A stretch of 64,000 nucleotides of DNA from Symsagittifera roscoffensis (Eukaryota > Xenacoelomorpha > Acoela > Convolutidae). Below, one piece after another: positions 40,351 through 53,365 of this stretch (its first letter is position 1; every line of letters starts with the position of its first letter). The DNA lies in the NCBI RefSeq assembly GCF_963678635.1, contig NC_087068.1, forward strand, positions 33,861,436 through 33,925,435, read 5' to 3'. A model generated the notes under the pieces. It searched no databases. It saw only the letters and a list, made by a program, of their open reading frames with translations, and had not been told where the DNA came from. Position numbers and translations under genes: made by a program.

Positions 40351-41188
40351 ATTTGTTTTTAAAAACAACTGAACTGATTTCGGTAAGCACAACAATTGAT
40401 GTTTACCTAATTGTTATTAAATCACCGGGAAATTTCCAAAAATCACAAAATTTTAGAGACAAAATTGGCTCGCAAACTTTCTAAATTCGCCTAAGCAGAA
40501 TAGTCAAGCAATTGAACGTTGAAAAATTTTAAGTTTATTCATGAAGAAAATCGGTTGGCCAAAGTTATAAGTTTTTCTAGTGAAACCATTCAGGTAATAA
40601 AGATTTGAAAAATTTCAGGTTACGTTTTTGGCCCAGCTTTTTTCAATAAGCATCATTTTTAAACGGAAGCAGATCAAAATTAAATTTCCTTACTTTTCTG
40701 TTTGGCTTCCTCTGATAGTTTGAAAGCTGTAACAGGTTGCTTCAAATCTTTTTTTAGACCAAATCTTTTCGCTAAAATTTCAAGTTTTTCAAAGCAACCT
40801 GTTAGAGCTTTCAATCTATCAGAGGAAGCGAAACAAAAATTTATGATTTTTTTAAATCTGATCTGCTTCCATTTAAAAAGGATGCTTTTTTGTGAAAAAA
40901 AACTGGGCCCAGAACGTAACTTGAAAATTTTTCAAAATTCCATTCCTCGAATGGTTTAGATAGAAAAACGTATAACATTGGCAACCGGTTTCCTTCATGA
41001 ATAAACTTAAAATTTTTCAACGTTTAATTGCATGACTATTCTATTGAGACGAATTTGAAATGTTTTTGAGCCAATTTTATCTCTAGACTTTTGTCATTTT
41101 GTAAATTTTCCGGTGAATTATTAACGAGTTAGGTGAACATCAATTGTTGTGCTTACCGAATTCAGTTCAGATGTTTTTAAAAACTAAT

Positions 41189-41270
41189 CGAAAGAGATCG
41201 GACTCAAACCCATGCAAGCATACTGTATTGGATGAGTAGTCAAACGCATTAACCACTCGGCCACCTGGTC
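41189..41270 (-). pseudogene. tRNA-Ser-like copy 7, anticodon ACU
   Basis: The anticodon loop reads CTACTCA, a one-base change of GCU. The acceptor pairs badly. Confidence 0.45.
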
Positions 41271-41917
41271 TGCCCAGAGTTCATTCGTTTGTTAATTGAG
41301 TCGAACCAATAAAATTTTAAAGCAAAGATGCTCCGCTTCAAATAGAATACTTTTTTTTGCTCAAAACAAAAAAAAACCTATCAAATCAAACCATTTTTCG
41401 TTCAAAGATAGACTTGACGTCTGTGTATTTGAATTGTAATGACGAAATTAGCACTCTAGTCCTAGAACGAGTCTAGTTCAAATCATTTTTCAGACCAAAT
41501 CGTTTCGCTGAAATTTCATTTTTTTAAAGCAACCTGTTACAGCTTTCAAACTATCAGAGGAAGCGAAACAAAAATTTAAGGATTTTTAATTTTGGTCTGC
41601 TTCCAATTAAAAAAGATGATTTTTTGTGAAAAAACTGGGCCGAAAAAGTAACTTCAAATTTTTCAAAACTCCATTACTTGAATGGTTTCAATAGAATAAC
41701 GTATAACATTGGCAGACCGATTTTTTTTGATAAACTTAAATTTTTTCAACGTTTAATTGCTTGACTAATCTGCTTAGACGAATTTAAAAAGTTTTCCAGC
41801 CAATTTTGTCTCCAGAATTTTTTAAATAATTAAATTTCCCGATGATTTATTAATAATTTAGGTAAACATCAATCATTGTACTTACCGAATTCAGTTCAGA
41901 GGTTTTTAAAAACTAAT

Positions 41918-41999
41918 CGACAGAGCTGGGATTCAAACCCACGCAAACAGACTGTTATGGATTAGCAGTCCAACGCCTTAACCACTCGGCCACCTTGCC
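41918..41999 (-). pseudogene. tRNA-Ser(GCU)-like copy 8
   Basis: The loop CTGCTAA matches that of canonical animal tRNA-Ser(GCU). The T arm is intact, with one anticodon-stem and one acceptor mismatch. Confidence 0.5.
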
Positions 42000-42644
42000 T
42001 GACCTGAGTTCATGCGTTTGTTAATTGAATCGAACCAATAAAACTTTAAAGCAGAGATGATCCGCTTTAAATAGAATACTTTTTTTTGCTTAAAACAAAA
42101 AAACTATTAAATCAAACCATTGTTCGATCAAAAATAGACTTAACGTCTGTGTACTTCAAATGCAATGACAAACTTAGCACTCTAGTCCTAGAGCGAGACT
42201 AGTTCAAACCGTATTTCAGACCATATCGTTTCGCTGAAATTTCAAGTTTTTCAAAGCAACCTGTTACAGAATTCAAACTATCAGAGGAAGCGAAACAAAA
42301 ATTTTAGTAAATTCAATATTTGATCTGCTTCCATTTAAAAACGATGCTTGTTCGTGAAAAAAACTGGGCCAAGAAAGTAACTTAAAATTTTTCAAAATTC
42401 CATTCCTTGATTGGTTTAGATAGAAAATTTTAGCATTGGGCAACCGATTTTCCTGAATAAACTTAAATTTTTTCAATGTTTAATTGCTTGACTATTCTGC
42501 TTAGACGAATTTGAAAAGTTTTCGAGCCAATTTTATCTCTAGAAATTTGTGATTTTGTAAATTTTCCGTTGAAATATTAAAAAATTAGGTAAACATCAAT
42601 TTTTGTGCTTACCGAATTCAGTTCAGGTGTTTTTGAAAACTAAT

Positions 42645-42726
42645 CGTCAGAGATGAGAATCAAATCCACGCACGCAGATTGTATTGGACGATCAGTTCAA
42701 CGCCTTAACCACTCGGCCACCCTATC
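42645..42726 (-). pseudogene. tRNA-Ser-like copy 9, anticodon GAU
   Basis: The loop reads CTGATCG. The T-stem is damaged. Confidence 0.35.
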
Positions 42727-43370
42727 TGAACAGCAGGCATTCGTTTGTTTATTGAATTGAATCAATAGAAGTTTGAAGCAAAGGAGCTCCGCATCAAATA
42801 GAGTAATATTTTCTGCTCTAAACAAAAAAACCTATCAAATCAAACCATTTTTCGATCAAAAATAGTTTTAACGTCTGTTTAATTGAATGTAATGACGAAT
42901 TTAGCACTCTCGTCCTAGAACGAGACTAGTTCATATCATTTTTCAAACCAAATCGTTTCGCTGAAATTTTTTTTTCAAAGCAACCTGTTACAGATTTCAC
43001 ACTATCAGAGGAAGCAAAACAAAGAATTAGGGACTTTTAATTTTGATCTGCTTCCAATTTAAAACGATGGTTTTTGTGAAAAAACTAGGCCAAAAAAGTA
43101 ACTTGAAATATTTTTAAAATTCCAATACTTGAATGGTTTCAATAGAAAAACGTATAACATTAGCCGACCAAATTTTTTATGAATAAACTTAAAGTTTTTC
43201 AACGTTTAAATGCTTGACTATTCTGCTTAGACGAATTTGAAAAGTTTTTGAGCCAATTTTAACTCCAGAATTCCATAATTTAGTAAATTTCCCGGTGAGT
43301 TATTAACAAATTAGGTAAACATTAATTGTTGTGCTTAACGAATTCAGTTCAGGTGTTTTTAAAAACTAGT

Positions 43371-43452
43371 CGACAGAGATGGTATTCAAACCCACGCACG
43401 CAGACTGTTTTGGATGAGCAGTCCAACACCTTAACCACTCGGCCACCATGTC
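43371..43452 (-). tRNA. tRNA-Ser(GCU)-like copy 10, probably pseudogene
   Basis: A-box TGGCCGAGTGG and anticodon arm TTGGA-CTGCTCA-TCCAA are intact. One acceptor and one T-stem mismatch. Confidence 0.45.
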
Positions 43453-44089
43453 TGAACAGCGGGCAATCGTTTGTTTATTTAATTGAATCAATAAAAGTTT
43501 GAAGCAAAGATGCTCCGCTTCAAATAGATTAATACAAAAAAACCTATCAAATCAAACCATTGTTCGATCAAAAATAGACTTAACGTCTGTGAATTTGAAT
43601 TGTAATGACGAATTTAGCACTCTCGTCCTAGAACGAGACTAGTTCAAATCGTTTTTCAGACCAAATCATTTCGATGAAGCTTCAAGTTTTTCAAAGCAAC
43701 CTGTTACAGCTTTCAAACAATCAGAGGAAGCGGAACAAAACTTAAGTAATTTTTACTTTTGATATGCTTCCAATTAAAAACGATGCTTTTTTGTGAAAAA
43801 AAAACTGGGCCAAGTAGTAACTTGAAATTTTTCAAAAGTTAATTACTTGAATGGTTTAAATAGAGAAACGTATAACGTTGGCCAACCGATTTTCTTTTTG
43901 AAAAAACTTAAAATTTGTCATTGTTTAATTGCTGAACCCTTTTCCTTAGACGAACTTGAGAAGTTTGCGAGCCAATTTTATCTCTAGAACTTTGTGATTT
44001 AGTAAATTTCTCGATGAGTTAATAACAAATTAGGTAAACATCAATTGTTGTGCTTAACGAATTCAGTTCAGGTAATTTTGAAAACTAAT

Positions 44090-44174
44090 TGACAGAGATG
44101 GGACTCAAACCCACGCATGCAGTCTGTCTTGGAAGAGCAAACCAACACCTTAACCACTCGGCGGCCACCCTGTC
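44090..44174 (-). pseudogene. tRNA-Ser-like copy 11, 3-nt insertion
   Basis: 85 nt, with an extra GCC in the D-arm region and one mismatch closing the anticodon stem. Confidence 0.35.
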
Positions 44175-44747
44175 TGAGCAGAGAAACAAAGAAAAATGTT
44201 TCGCTTCAAATATAATATTTTTTTTTGCTCAAAATAAAAAACCTATCAAATCAAGCCCCTGTTCGATCGAAAAAAGACTTGACGTCTGTGTATTTGAAAT
44301 GTGATGACGAATTTAGCACTCTAGTCCTAGAACTAGATTAGTTGAAATCGTGTTTTCAGACCATTTCGTTTCGCTGAAATTTCAGAGGAAGCAAAACAAA
44401 GAATTAGGGATTTTTAATTTTGATCTGCTTCCAATTAAAAACGATGGTTTTTGTGAAAAAACTAGGCCAAAAAATTGACTTGATTTTTTTTTTAAAATTC
44501 CATTACTTGAATGGTTTCAATAGAAAAACGTATAACATTGGCCGACCAAAATTTTTATGAATAAACTTAAACTTTTTCAACGTTTAATTGCTTGACTATT
44601 CTGCTTAGACGAATTTGAAAAGTTTTTGAGCCAATTTTATCTCCAGAATTCTATAATTTAGTAAATTTCCCGGTGAGTTTTTAACAAATTAGGTAAAATT
44701 AAATGTTGTGCTTAACGAATTCAGTTCAGGTGTTTTTAAAAACTAAT

Positions 44748-44829
44748 CGACAGAGATGGTATTCAAACCCACGCACGCAGACTGTATTGGATGAGCAGTC
44801 CAACGCCTTAACCACTCGACCACCCTGTC
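44748..44829 (-). tRNA. tRNA-Ser(GCU)-like copy 12, among the best preserved
   Basis: The acceptor pairs in all seven positions (GACAGGG/CTCTGTC, one G-U) and the anticodon arm is perfect. One T-stem mismatch and one D-stem change. B-box GGTTTGAATAC differs from the consensus, so transcription is doubtful. Confidence 0.5.
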
Positions 44830-45466
44830 TGAACAGCGGGCAATCGTTTGTTTATTGAATTGAATCAATAAAAGTTTGAAGCAAAGATGCTCCGCTTCAA
44901 ATAGATTAATACAAAAAAACCTATCAAATCAAACCATTGTTCGATCAAAAATAGACTTAACGTCTGTGAATTTGAATTGTAATGACGAATTTAGCACTCT
45001 CGTCCTAGAACGAGACTAGTTCAAATCGTTTTTCAGACCAAATCATTTCGATGAAACTTCAAGTTTTTCAAAGCAACCTGTTACAGCTTTCAAACAATCA
45101 GAGGAAGCGGAACAAAACTTAAGTAATTTTTACTTTTGATATGCTTCCAATTAAAAACGATGCTTTTTTGTGAAAAAAAACTGGGCCAAGTAAGTAACTT
45201 GAAATTTTTAAATAGTTAATTACTTGAATGGCTTAAATAGAGAAACGTATAACGTTGGCCAACCGATTTTCTTTTTGAAAAAACTTAAAATTTGTCATTG
45301 CTTTATTGCTTAACTCTTCTGCTTAGACGAACTTGAGAAGTTTGCGAGCCAATTTTATCTCTAGAACTTTGTGATTTAGTAAATTTCTCGATGAGTTAAT
45401 AACAAATTAGGTAAACATCAATTGTTGTGCTTACCGAATTCAGTTCAGGTAATTTTGAAAACTAAT

Positions 45467-45551
45467 TGACAGAGATGGGACTCAAACCCACGCGCGCAGT
45501 CTGTCTTGGAAGAGCAAACCAACACCTTAACCACTCGGGGGCCACCCTGTC
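45467..45551 (-). pseudogene. tRNA-Ser-like copy 13, duplicate of copy 11
   Basis: It has the same 3-nt insertion and anticodon-stem defect as the copy 1377 bp to the left. Confidence 0.35.
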
Positions 45552-46056
45552 TGAGCAGAGAAACAAAGAAAAATGTTTCGCTTCAAATAGAAAATTTTTT
45601 TTTGCTCAAAATAAAAAAAACCTATTAAATCAAGCCCCTGTTCGATCGAAAAAAGACTTGACGTCTGTGTATTTGAAATGTGATGACGAATTTAGCACTC
45701 TAGTCCTAGAACTAGATTAGTTGAAATCGTGTTTTCAGACCATTTCGTTTTGCTGAAATTTCAAGTTTTTCAAAGCAACCTGTTACAGCTTTCAAACTAT
45801 CAGAGGAAGCATTTTGAATTTTTTCAAAATTCCATTTTCAAAATTCCAAAATGTTCTATTTTTTATGAAAAACCCTAAATTTTGTCATTGTTTAATTGCT
45901 TGACTATTCTGCTTAGACGAATTTGATAAGTTTGCGAGCCAATTTTATCTCCAGATTTTTGTAATTTAGTAAATTTCCCGATGAATTATTAACAAATTAG
46001 GTAAACATCAATTATTGTGCTTACCGAATTCAGTTCAGGTGTTTTTGAAAACTAAT

Positions 46057-46138
46057 CGACAGAGATGGGATTCGAAAGACAGCACGCGGGCTGTATTGGA
46101 TGAGCAGTCCAACGCCTTAACCACTCGGCCACCCTGTC
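46057..46138 (-). pseudogene. tRNA-Ser(GCU)-like copy 14
   Basis: Acceptor, A-box and anticodon arm are intact and the T-loop is the canonical TTCGAAT, but the 5' side of the T-stem is replaced (GTCT). Confidence 0.45.
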
Positions 46139-46791
46139 TGAACAGCGGGCATTGGTTTGTTTTTTGAATTGAATCAATAAACGTTTGAAGCAAAGATGCT
46201 CCGCTTCAAATTGAGTAGTATTTTTTGCTCTAAACAAATAAACCTATCAAATCAAACCACTGTTCGATCAAAAATAGACTTAACGTCTGTGTATTTGAAT
46301 TGTAATGACGAATTTAGCTCTCTCGTCCTAGAACGAGACTAGTTCAAATCGTTTTTCAGACCAAATCATTTCGATGAAAACTCAAAGTTTTTCAAAGCAA
46401 CCTGTTACAGCTTTCAAACTAGCAGAGGAAGCGAAACAAAAACTTAAGGATATTTTTATTTTGATCTGCTACCATTTAAAAACGATGCTTTTTTGTGGAA
46501 AAAAAATGGTCCAAAAAATAACTTGAAATTTTTCAAAATTCCATTATTTGAATGATTTAAATACAGAAACGTAGAACAATGGCCAACCGATTTTCTTGAT
46601 GAAAAAATCTAAAATTTGTCATTGTTTAATTGCTTGACTATTCTGCTTAGACGAATTTGAAAAAGTCTGCGAGCCAATTTTATCTCTAGACTTTTGTGGT
46701 TTAGTAAATTTCCCGATGAGTTATTAACAAATTAGGTAAACATCAACTGTTGTGCTTATCGAAGTCAGTTCAGGTGTTTTTAAAAACTAAT

Positions 46792-46873
46792 CAACAGAGA
46801 TGGGATTCGAAACGGAGCACGCGGTCTGTATTGGATGAGCAGTCCAACGCCTTAACCACTCGGCCACCCTGTC
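46792..46873 (-). pseudogene. tRNA-Ser(GCU)-like copy 15
   Basis: All acceptor pairs form (two G-U), the D and anticodon arms are perfect and the T-loop is TTCGAAT. Only the 5' T-stem is lost, as in copy 14. Confidence 0.45.
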
Positions 46874-47400
46874 TAAACTTAGGTCATTCTGTTGTTAATT
46901 GAATCGAACCAATAAAACTATGAAGCAAAGATGCTACCCTTCTAATAGAAAACTCTTTTTTGCACGAAACAAAGAAAACCTATCAAATCAAACCATTGTT
47001 CGATCAAAGATAGACTTGACTTCTGTGTATTTGAAATGTAATGACAAACTTAGCACTCCTGTCCTACATCAAGACTATTTGAAATCGTTTTTCAGACCAA
47101 ATCGTTTCGCTGAAATTCAATTTTTTCAAAGCAACCTGTTACATCTTTCAAACTATCAGTAGAAGCGAAATGAAAATACAGAAAAACGTATTATAATGGC
47201 CAACCAATTTTCTTTTTGAAAAAAACTTAAACTTTGTCATTGTTTAATTGCTTGAATAGACAAATTTGAAAACTTTGCGAGCCAATTTTTTCGGTAGAAT
47301 TTTGTGATTCAGTAATTTTCCCGGTGAGTTATTAACAAACTAGGTAAACATCAATTTTTGTGGTTATCGAATTCAGTTCAGGGGTTTTAAAAAAACTAAT

Positions 47401-47482
47401 CGACAGAGATGAGATTCCAACCCACGCGAGCAAAACGTATAGGATCTGCAGTCAACCGCGTTAACCTCTCGGCAACCCTGCC
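47401..47482 (-). pseudogene. tRNA-Ser-like copy 16, anticodon GCA
   Basis: The loop reads CTGCAGA. The variable arm and T arm are substituted. Confidence 0.35.
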
Positions 47483-48111
47483 TAATCAGAGTTCATTCAA
47501 TGGTAAATTGAATCGAAACAAAAATAAATGAAGCAAAAATGCTTCACTTCAAATAGGATTTTTTTTTTGCTCAAAACAAAAAAAAATGTCAAATCAAGCC
47601 ATTTGTCGATCAAAAATAGACTTGACGTCTATGTATTTGAAATGTAATGACAATTTTAGCTTTCTAGACCTAGAACAGGACTAGTTCGAAATGTTTTTAG
47701 CCCAAATTGTTTCGCTGAAGTTTCAAGTTTTGAAAAGCAACCTGTTATAGCTTTCAAACAATCAAAGGAAGCGAAACAAAAATTTAAGGAAAATTTTGGT
47801 TTTGAAATGCTTCCATTGAAAAACGATAATGTTTTTGTGGAAAATTTCAGCCAAAAAAAAAACCTGAAGTTTTTCAAAACTCCATTCCTTGAATGGTTTC
47901 AATAGAAAAAACGTATTACATTGGCCAACCGATTTTCTTTATGAATAAACTTAAAATTTTTCATCGTTTAATTGCTTGACTAATCTGCTTAGACGAATTT
48001 GTAAAGTTTGCGAGCCAATTTAACTACTACAGTTTTGTGATTTAGTTAACTTCCTGGTGAGTTATTTAAAAATTAGGTAAACCTAAATATCTTAATTTTT
48101 TAAAAACTAAT

Positions 48112-48193
48112 CGACAGAGATGGTATTCAAACCCACGCACGCAGACTGAATTGGAAGAGCAGTCGAACACCTTAACCACTCGGCCACTCTGTC
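48112..48193 (-). pseudogene. tRNA-Ser-like copy 17, first of the 934-bp family
   Basis: Anticodon stem TTCGA/TCCAA has a central C-C mismatch and the loop CTGCTCT keeps GCU. Copies 18-21 share this defect. Confidence 0.4.
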
Positions 48194-49048
48194 TGACCTG
48201 AGATCATTAGTTTGTTACTGAATCGAACCAATAAATTTTAAAACAAAGATGCTTTGCTTCAAATAGGCTGTTTTTTTTTGCTCAAAACAAAAAAAAACAT
48301 CAAATCAAACCATTGTTCGATCAAAGATAGACTTGTGGTCTGTGTATTTGAAATGTAATGACGAATTAAGCAATCTAGTCCTAGAACAAGACTAGTTCAA
48401 GTAGTTTTTCGGACCAAATCGTTTCGCCAGAGAAACAATAAAAAAAACTGAAGCAAAAATGCTTCGCTTCAAATAGAATATTTTTTTTTGCTCGAAAGAA
48501 AAACCTATCAAATCAATCCCTTGTTCGATCACAAATAGACTTGAAGTCTATGTATTTGAACTGTTATGACGAACTTCGCTCTCTAGTCCTAGAATAGGAC
48601 TAGATCAAAAATTGTTTCTAGCCCAAATTGTTTCGCTGAAATTTCAAGTTTTTAAAAGCAACCTGTTACAGCTTTCAAACTATCAAAGGAAGCGAAACAA
48701 AAATTTAAGGAAAACTTAGTTTTGAATTGCTTCCATTGAAAAACGATAAAATTTTTGTGGAAAAAATCGGCCAAAAAAACTTGAAATTTTTCAAAATTCC
48801 CTTGCTTGAATAGGTTTATTAGAAAAACGTATAACATTGGCCAACCGAATTTCTTCATGAATAAACTTAAACTTTTTCAACGGTTTATTGCTTGACTATT
48901 CTGCTTGGATAAACTTGAAAAGTTTGCGAGCCAAGTTTATCTCTAGAGTTTTCTGATTTTAGTAAACTTCCTGGTGAGTTATTGAAAAATTAGGTAAACA
49001 TCAATTGTGGTGCTTACCGAATTTATTTCGGTGTTTTTGAAAACTAAT

Positions 49049-49130
49049 CGACAGCGATGGGATTCAAACCCACGCACGCAGACTGAATTGGAAGAGCAGT
49101 CGAACACCTTAACCACTCGGCCACTCTGTC
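49049..49130 (-). pseudogene. tRNA-Ser-like copy 18
   Basis: Family member with an intact T arm and A-box. One acceptor change (GCTGTC). Confidence 0.4.
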
Positions 49131-49982
49131 TGACCAGAGATCATTAGTTTGTTACTGAATCGAACCAATAAATTTTAAAGCAAAGATGCTTTGCTTCAAA
49201 TAGGATGTTTTTTTTTGCTCAAAACAAAAAAAAACATCAAATCAAACCATTGTTCGATCAAAGATAGACATGAGGTCTGTGTATTTGAAATGTAATGACG
49301 AATTAAGCACTCTAGTCCTAGAACAAGACTAGTTCAAGTAGTTTTTCAGACCAAATAGTTTCGCCAGAGAAACAATAAAAAAACTGAAGCAAAAATGCTT
49401 CGCTTCAAATATAATATTTTTTTTGCTCAAAATAAAAAACCTATCAAATCAATCCCTTGTTCGATCAAAAATAGACTTGAAGTATATGTATATGAACTGT
49501 TATGACGAACTTCGCTCTCTAGTCGTAGAATAGGACTAGATCAAAAATTTTTTCTAGCCCAAATTGTTTCGCTGAAATTTCAAGTTTTTAAAAGCAACCT
49601 GTTACAGCTTTCAAACTATCAAAGGAAGCGAAACAAAAATTTAAGGAAAACTTAGTTTTGAATTGCTTCCATAGAAAAACGATAAATTTTTTGTGGAAAA
49701 ACTCGGCCAAAAAAACTTGAAATTTTTCAAAATTCCCTTGCTTGAATAGGTTTATTAGAAAAACGTATAACATTGGCCAACCGAATTTCTTCATGAATAA
49801 ACTTAAAATTCTCTTGTTTAATTGCTTGACTAGTCTGCTTAGACAAATTTGTAAAAGTTTGCGAGCCATTTTTACTTCTACAGTTTTGTGATTTAGTAAA
49901 CTTCTTGGTGAGTTATTGAAAAATTAGGTAAACATCAATTGTGGTGCTTACCGAATATATTTCGGTATTTTTGAAAACTAAT

Positions 49983-50064
49983 CGACACAGATGGGATTCA
50001 AACCCACGCACGCAGACTGAATTGGAAGAGCAGTCGAACACCTTAACCACTCGTCCACTCTGTC
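49983..50064 (-). pseudogene. tRNA-Ser-like copy 19
   Basis: The A-box is altered to TGGACGAGTGG. Otherwise as copy 18. Confidence 0.4.
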
Positions 50065-50915
50065 TGACCAGAGTTTATTAGTTTGTTACTGAATCGAACC
50101 AATAAAGTTTTAAAGCAAAGATGCTCCGCTTCAAATAGGATGTTTTTTTTGCTCAAAACAAAAAAAAATCAAATCAAACCATTGTTCAATCAAAGATAGA
50201 CTTGAGGTCTGTGTTTTTGAAATGTAATGACAAATTAAGCACTCTAGTCCTAGAACAAGACTAGTTCAAGTAGTTTTTCAGACCAAATCGTTTCGCCAGA
50301 GAAACAATAAAAAAACTGAAGCAAAAATGCTTCGCTTCAAATAGAATATTTTTTTTTGCTCAAGATAAAAAACCTATCAAATCAATCCCTTGTTCGATCA
50401 AAAATAGACTTGAAGTCTATGTATTTGAATTGTTATGACGAACTTCACTTTCTAGTCCTAGAATAGGACTAGATCAAAAATTTTTTCTAGCCCAAATTGT
50501 TTCGCTGAAATTTCAAGTTTTTAAAAGCAACCTGTTACAGCTTTCAAACTATCAAAGGAAGCGAAACAAAAATTTAAGTAAAACTTAGTTTTGAAATACT
50601 TCCATTGAGAAACGATAAGTTTTTTGTGGAAAAACTCGGCCAAAAAAACCTGAAACTTTTCAAAATTCCCTTGCTTGAATGGGTTTATTAGAAAAACGTA
50701 TAACATTGGCCAACCGATTTTCTTTATGAATAAACTTAAAATTCTCTTGTTTAATTGCTTGACTAGTCTGCTTAGACAAATTTGTAAAAGTTTGCGAGCC
50801 ATTTTTACTTCTACAGTTTTGTGATTTAGTAAACTTCTTGGTGAGTTATTGAAAAATTAGGTAAACATCAATTGTGGTGCTTACCGAATATATTTCGGTA
50901 TTTTTGAAAACTAAT

Positions 50916-50997
50916 CGACACAGCTGGGATTCAAACCCACGCACGCAGACTGAATTGGAAGAGCAGTCGAACACCTTAACCACTCGTCCACTCTGTC
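50916..50997 (-). pseudogene. tRNA-Ser-like copy 20
   Basis: It shares the altered A-box with copy 19, showing that these units were copied from each other. Confidence 0.4.
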
Positions 50998-51851
50998 TGA
51001 CCAGAGTTTATTAGTTTGTTACTGAATCGAACCAATGAAGTTTTAAAGCAAAGATGCTCCGCTTCAAATAGGATGTTTTTTTTTGCTCAAAACAAAAAAA
51101 ACATCAAATCAAACCATTGTACAATCAAAGATAGACTTGAGGTCTGTGTTTTTGAAATGTAATGACGAATTAAGCACTCTAGTCCTAGAACAAGACTAGT
51201 TCAAGTAGTTTTTCAGACCAAATGGTTTCGCCAGAGAAACAATAAAAAAACTGAAGCAAAAATGCTTCGCTTCAAATAGAATATTTTTTTTTGCTCAAAA
51301 TAAAAAACCTATCAAATCAATCCCTTTTTCGATCAAAAATAGACTTGAAGTTTATGTATTTGAACTGTTATGACGAACTTCGCTTTCTAGTCCTAGAATA
51401 GGACTAGATCAAATTTTTTTTCTAGCCCAAATTGTTTCGCTGAAATTTCAAGTTTTTAAAAGCAACCTGTTACAGCTTTCAAACTATCAAAGGAAGCGAA
51501 ACAAAAGTTTAAGGAAAACTTAGTTTTGAAATGCTTCCATTGAGAAACGATAAGTTTTTTGTGGAAAAACTCGGCCAAAAAAACCTGAAATTTTTCAAAA
51601 TTCCCTTGCTTGAATGGGTTTATTAGAAAAACGTAGAACATTGGCCAACCGATTTTCTTTATGAATAAACTTAAAATTCTCATTGTTTAATTGTTTGACT
51701 AGTCTGCTTAGATGAATTTGTAAAAGTTTGCGAGCCATTTTTACTTCTACAGTTTTGTGATTTAGTAAACTTCCTGGTGAGTTATTGAAAAATTAGGTAA
51801 ACATCAATTGTGGTGCTTACCGAATTTATTTCGGTGTTTTTAAAAACTAAT

Positions 51852-51933
51852 CGACAGAGATGGGATTCAAACCCACGCACGCAGACTGAATTGGAAGAGC
51901 AGTCGAACACCTTAACCACTCGAACACTCTGTC
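51852..51933 (-). pseudogene. tRNA-Ser-like copy 21
   Basis: The A-box is changed to GTTCGAGTGG. The T arm is intact. Confidence 0.4.
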
Positions 51934-52578
51934 TGACCAGAGTTCATTAGTTTGTTACTGAATCGAACCAATAAAGTTTTAAAGCAAAGATGCTCCGCTT
52001 CAAATAGGATGTTTTTTTTGCTCAAAACAAAAACAAACATCAAATCAAACCGTTGTTCGATCAAAGATAGACTTGACGTCTGTGTATTTGAAAATTAATG
52101 ACGAATTTTGCTCTCTAGTCCTAGTACAAGACTAGTTCGAATAATTTTTCAGATCAGCTCGTTCCGCTGAAACTTCAAGTTTTTAAAAGCAACCTGTTAC
52201 AGCTTTCAAACTATCAAAGGAAGCGAAACAAAAATTTCAAGGAAAATTTATTTTGAAATGCTTCCACTGAAAAACGATAATTTTTTGTGGACAATTTCGG
52301 CCAATAAAATCTGAAGTTTGTCAAAACTTCATTCTTTGAATGGTTTCAATAGAAAAACGTATAACATTGGCCAACCGATGTTCTTTATGAATAAACTTAA
52401 AATTTTTCATTGTTTAATTGCTTGACTAGTCTGCTTAGACTATTTCTTTTAAAGTTTGCGAGTCAACTTTACTTCTACAGTTTTGAGATTTAGTAAACTT
52501 CCTGGTGAGTTATTGAACAATTAGGTAAACATCAATTAGGTGCTTACCGAATTTATTTCGGTGTTTTTAAAAACTAAT

Positions 52579-52660
52579 CGACAGAGATGGGATTCAAACC
52601 CACGCACGCAGACTGAATTGGAACAGCAGTCGAACACTTTAACCAGTCGGCCACCCTGTC
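52579..52660 (-). pseudogene. tRNA-Ser-like copy 22
   Basis: GCCGACTGG replaces the A-box. Loop CTGCTGT keeps GCU. Confidence 0.4.
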
Positions 52661-53283
52661 TGGCCTAAGAAACAATAAAAAAACTGAAGCATAATGCTCC
52701 ACTTCAAATAGAATATTTTTTTTTGCTCAAAATAAAAAAACTATCAAATCAATCCCTTGTTCGATCAAAAATAGACTTGAAGTCTATGTATTTGAACTGT
52801 TATGACAAACTTCGCTTTCTAGTCCTAGAACAGGACTAGATCAAAATTTTTTTCTAGCCCAAATTGTTTCGCTGAAATTTCAAGTTTTTAAAAGCAACAT
52901 GTTACAGCTTTCAAACTATCAAAGAAAGCGACACAAAAACTTAAGGAAAACTTAGTTTTGAAATGCTTCCATTGAGAAACGATAAGTTTTTTGTGGAAAA
53001 ACTCGGCCAAAAAAACCTGAAATTTTTCAAAATTCTCTTGCTTGAATGGGTTTATTAGAAAAACGTATAACATTGGCCAACCGATTTTCTTTATGAATAA
53101 ACTTAAAATTTTTCATTTTTTAAAGATTTGACTAGTCTGCTTAGACGAATTTGTAAAGTTTGCGAGCCATTTTTACTTCTACAGTTTTATAATTTAGTAA
53201 ACTTCCTGGTGAGTTATTGAAAAATTAGGTAAACATCAAATGTGGTGCTTACCGAATTTATTTCGGTGTTTTTAAAAACTAAT

Positions 53284-53365
53284 CGACAGAGATGGGATTC
53301 AAACCCACGCACGCAGACTGAATTGGAAGAACAGTCGCACACCTTAACCACTCGAACACTCTGTC
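53284..53365 (-). pseudogene. tRNA-Ser-like copy 23
   Basis: Duplicate of copy 21 at 1432 bp, with a further anticodon-arm change (GACTGTTCTTCC), so the anticodon reads GUU. Confidence 0.35.

Noticed and set aside
44089-45720. Frames starting MTEMGLKPT in the satellite (44089, 45466) as genes.
   Set aside because: They translate the tRNA-Ser-like segment and its flank in two duplicated units; no protein domain.
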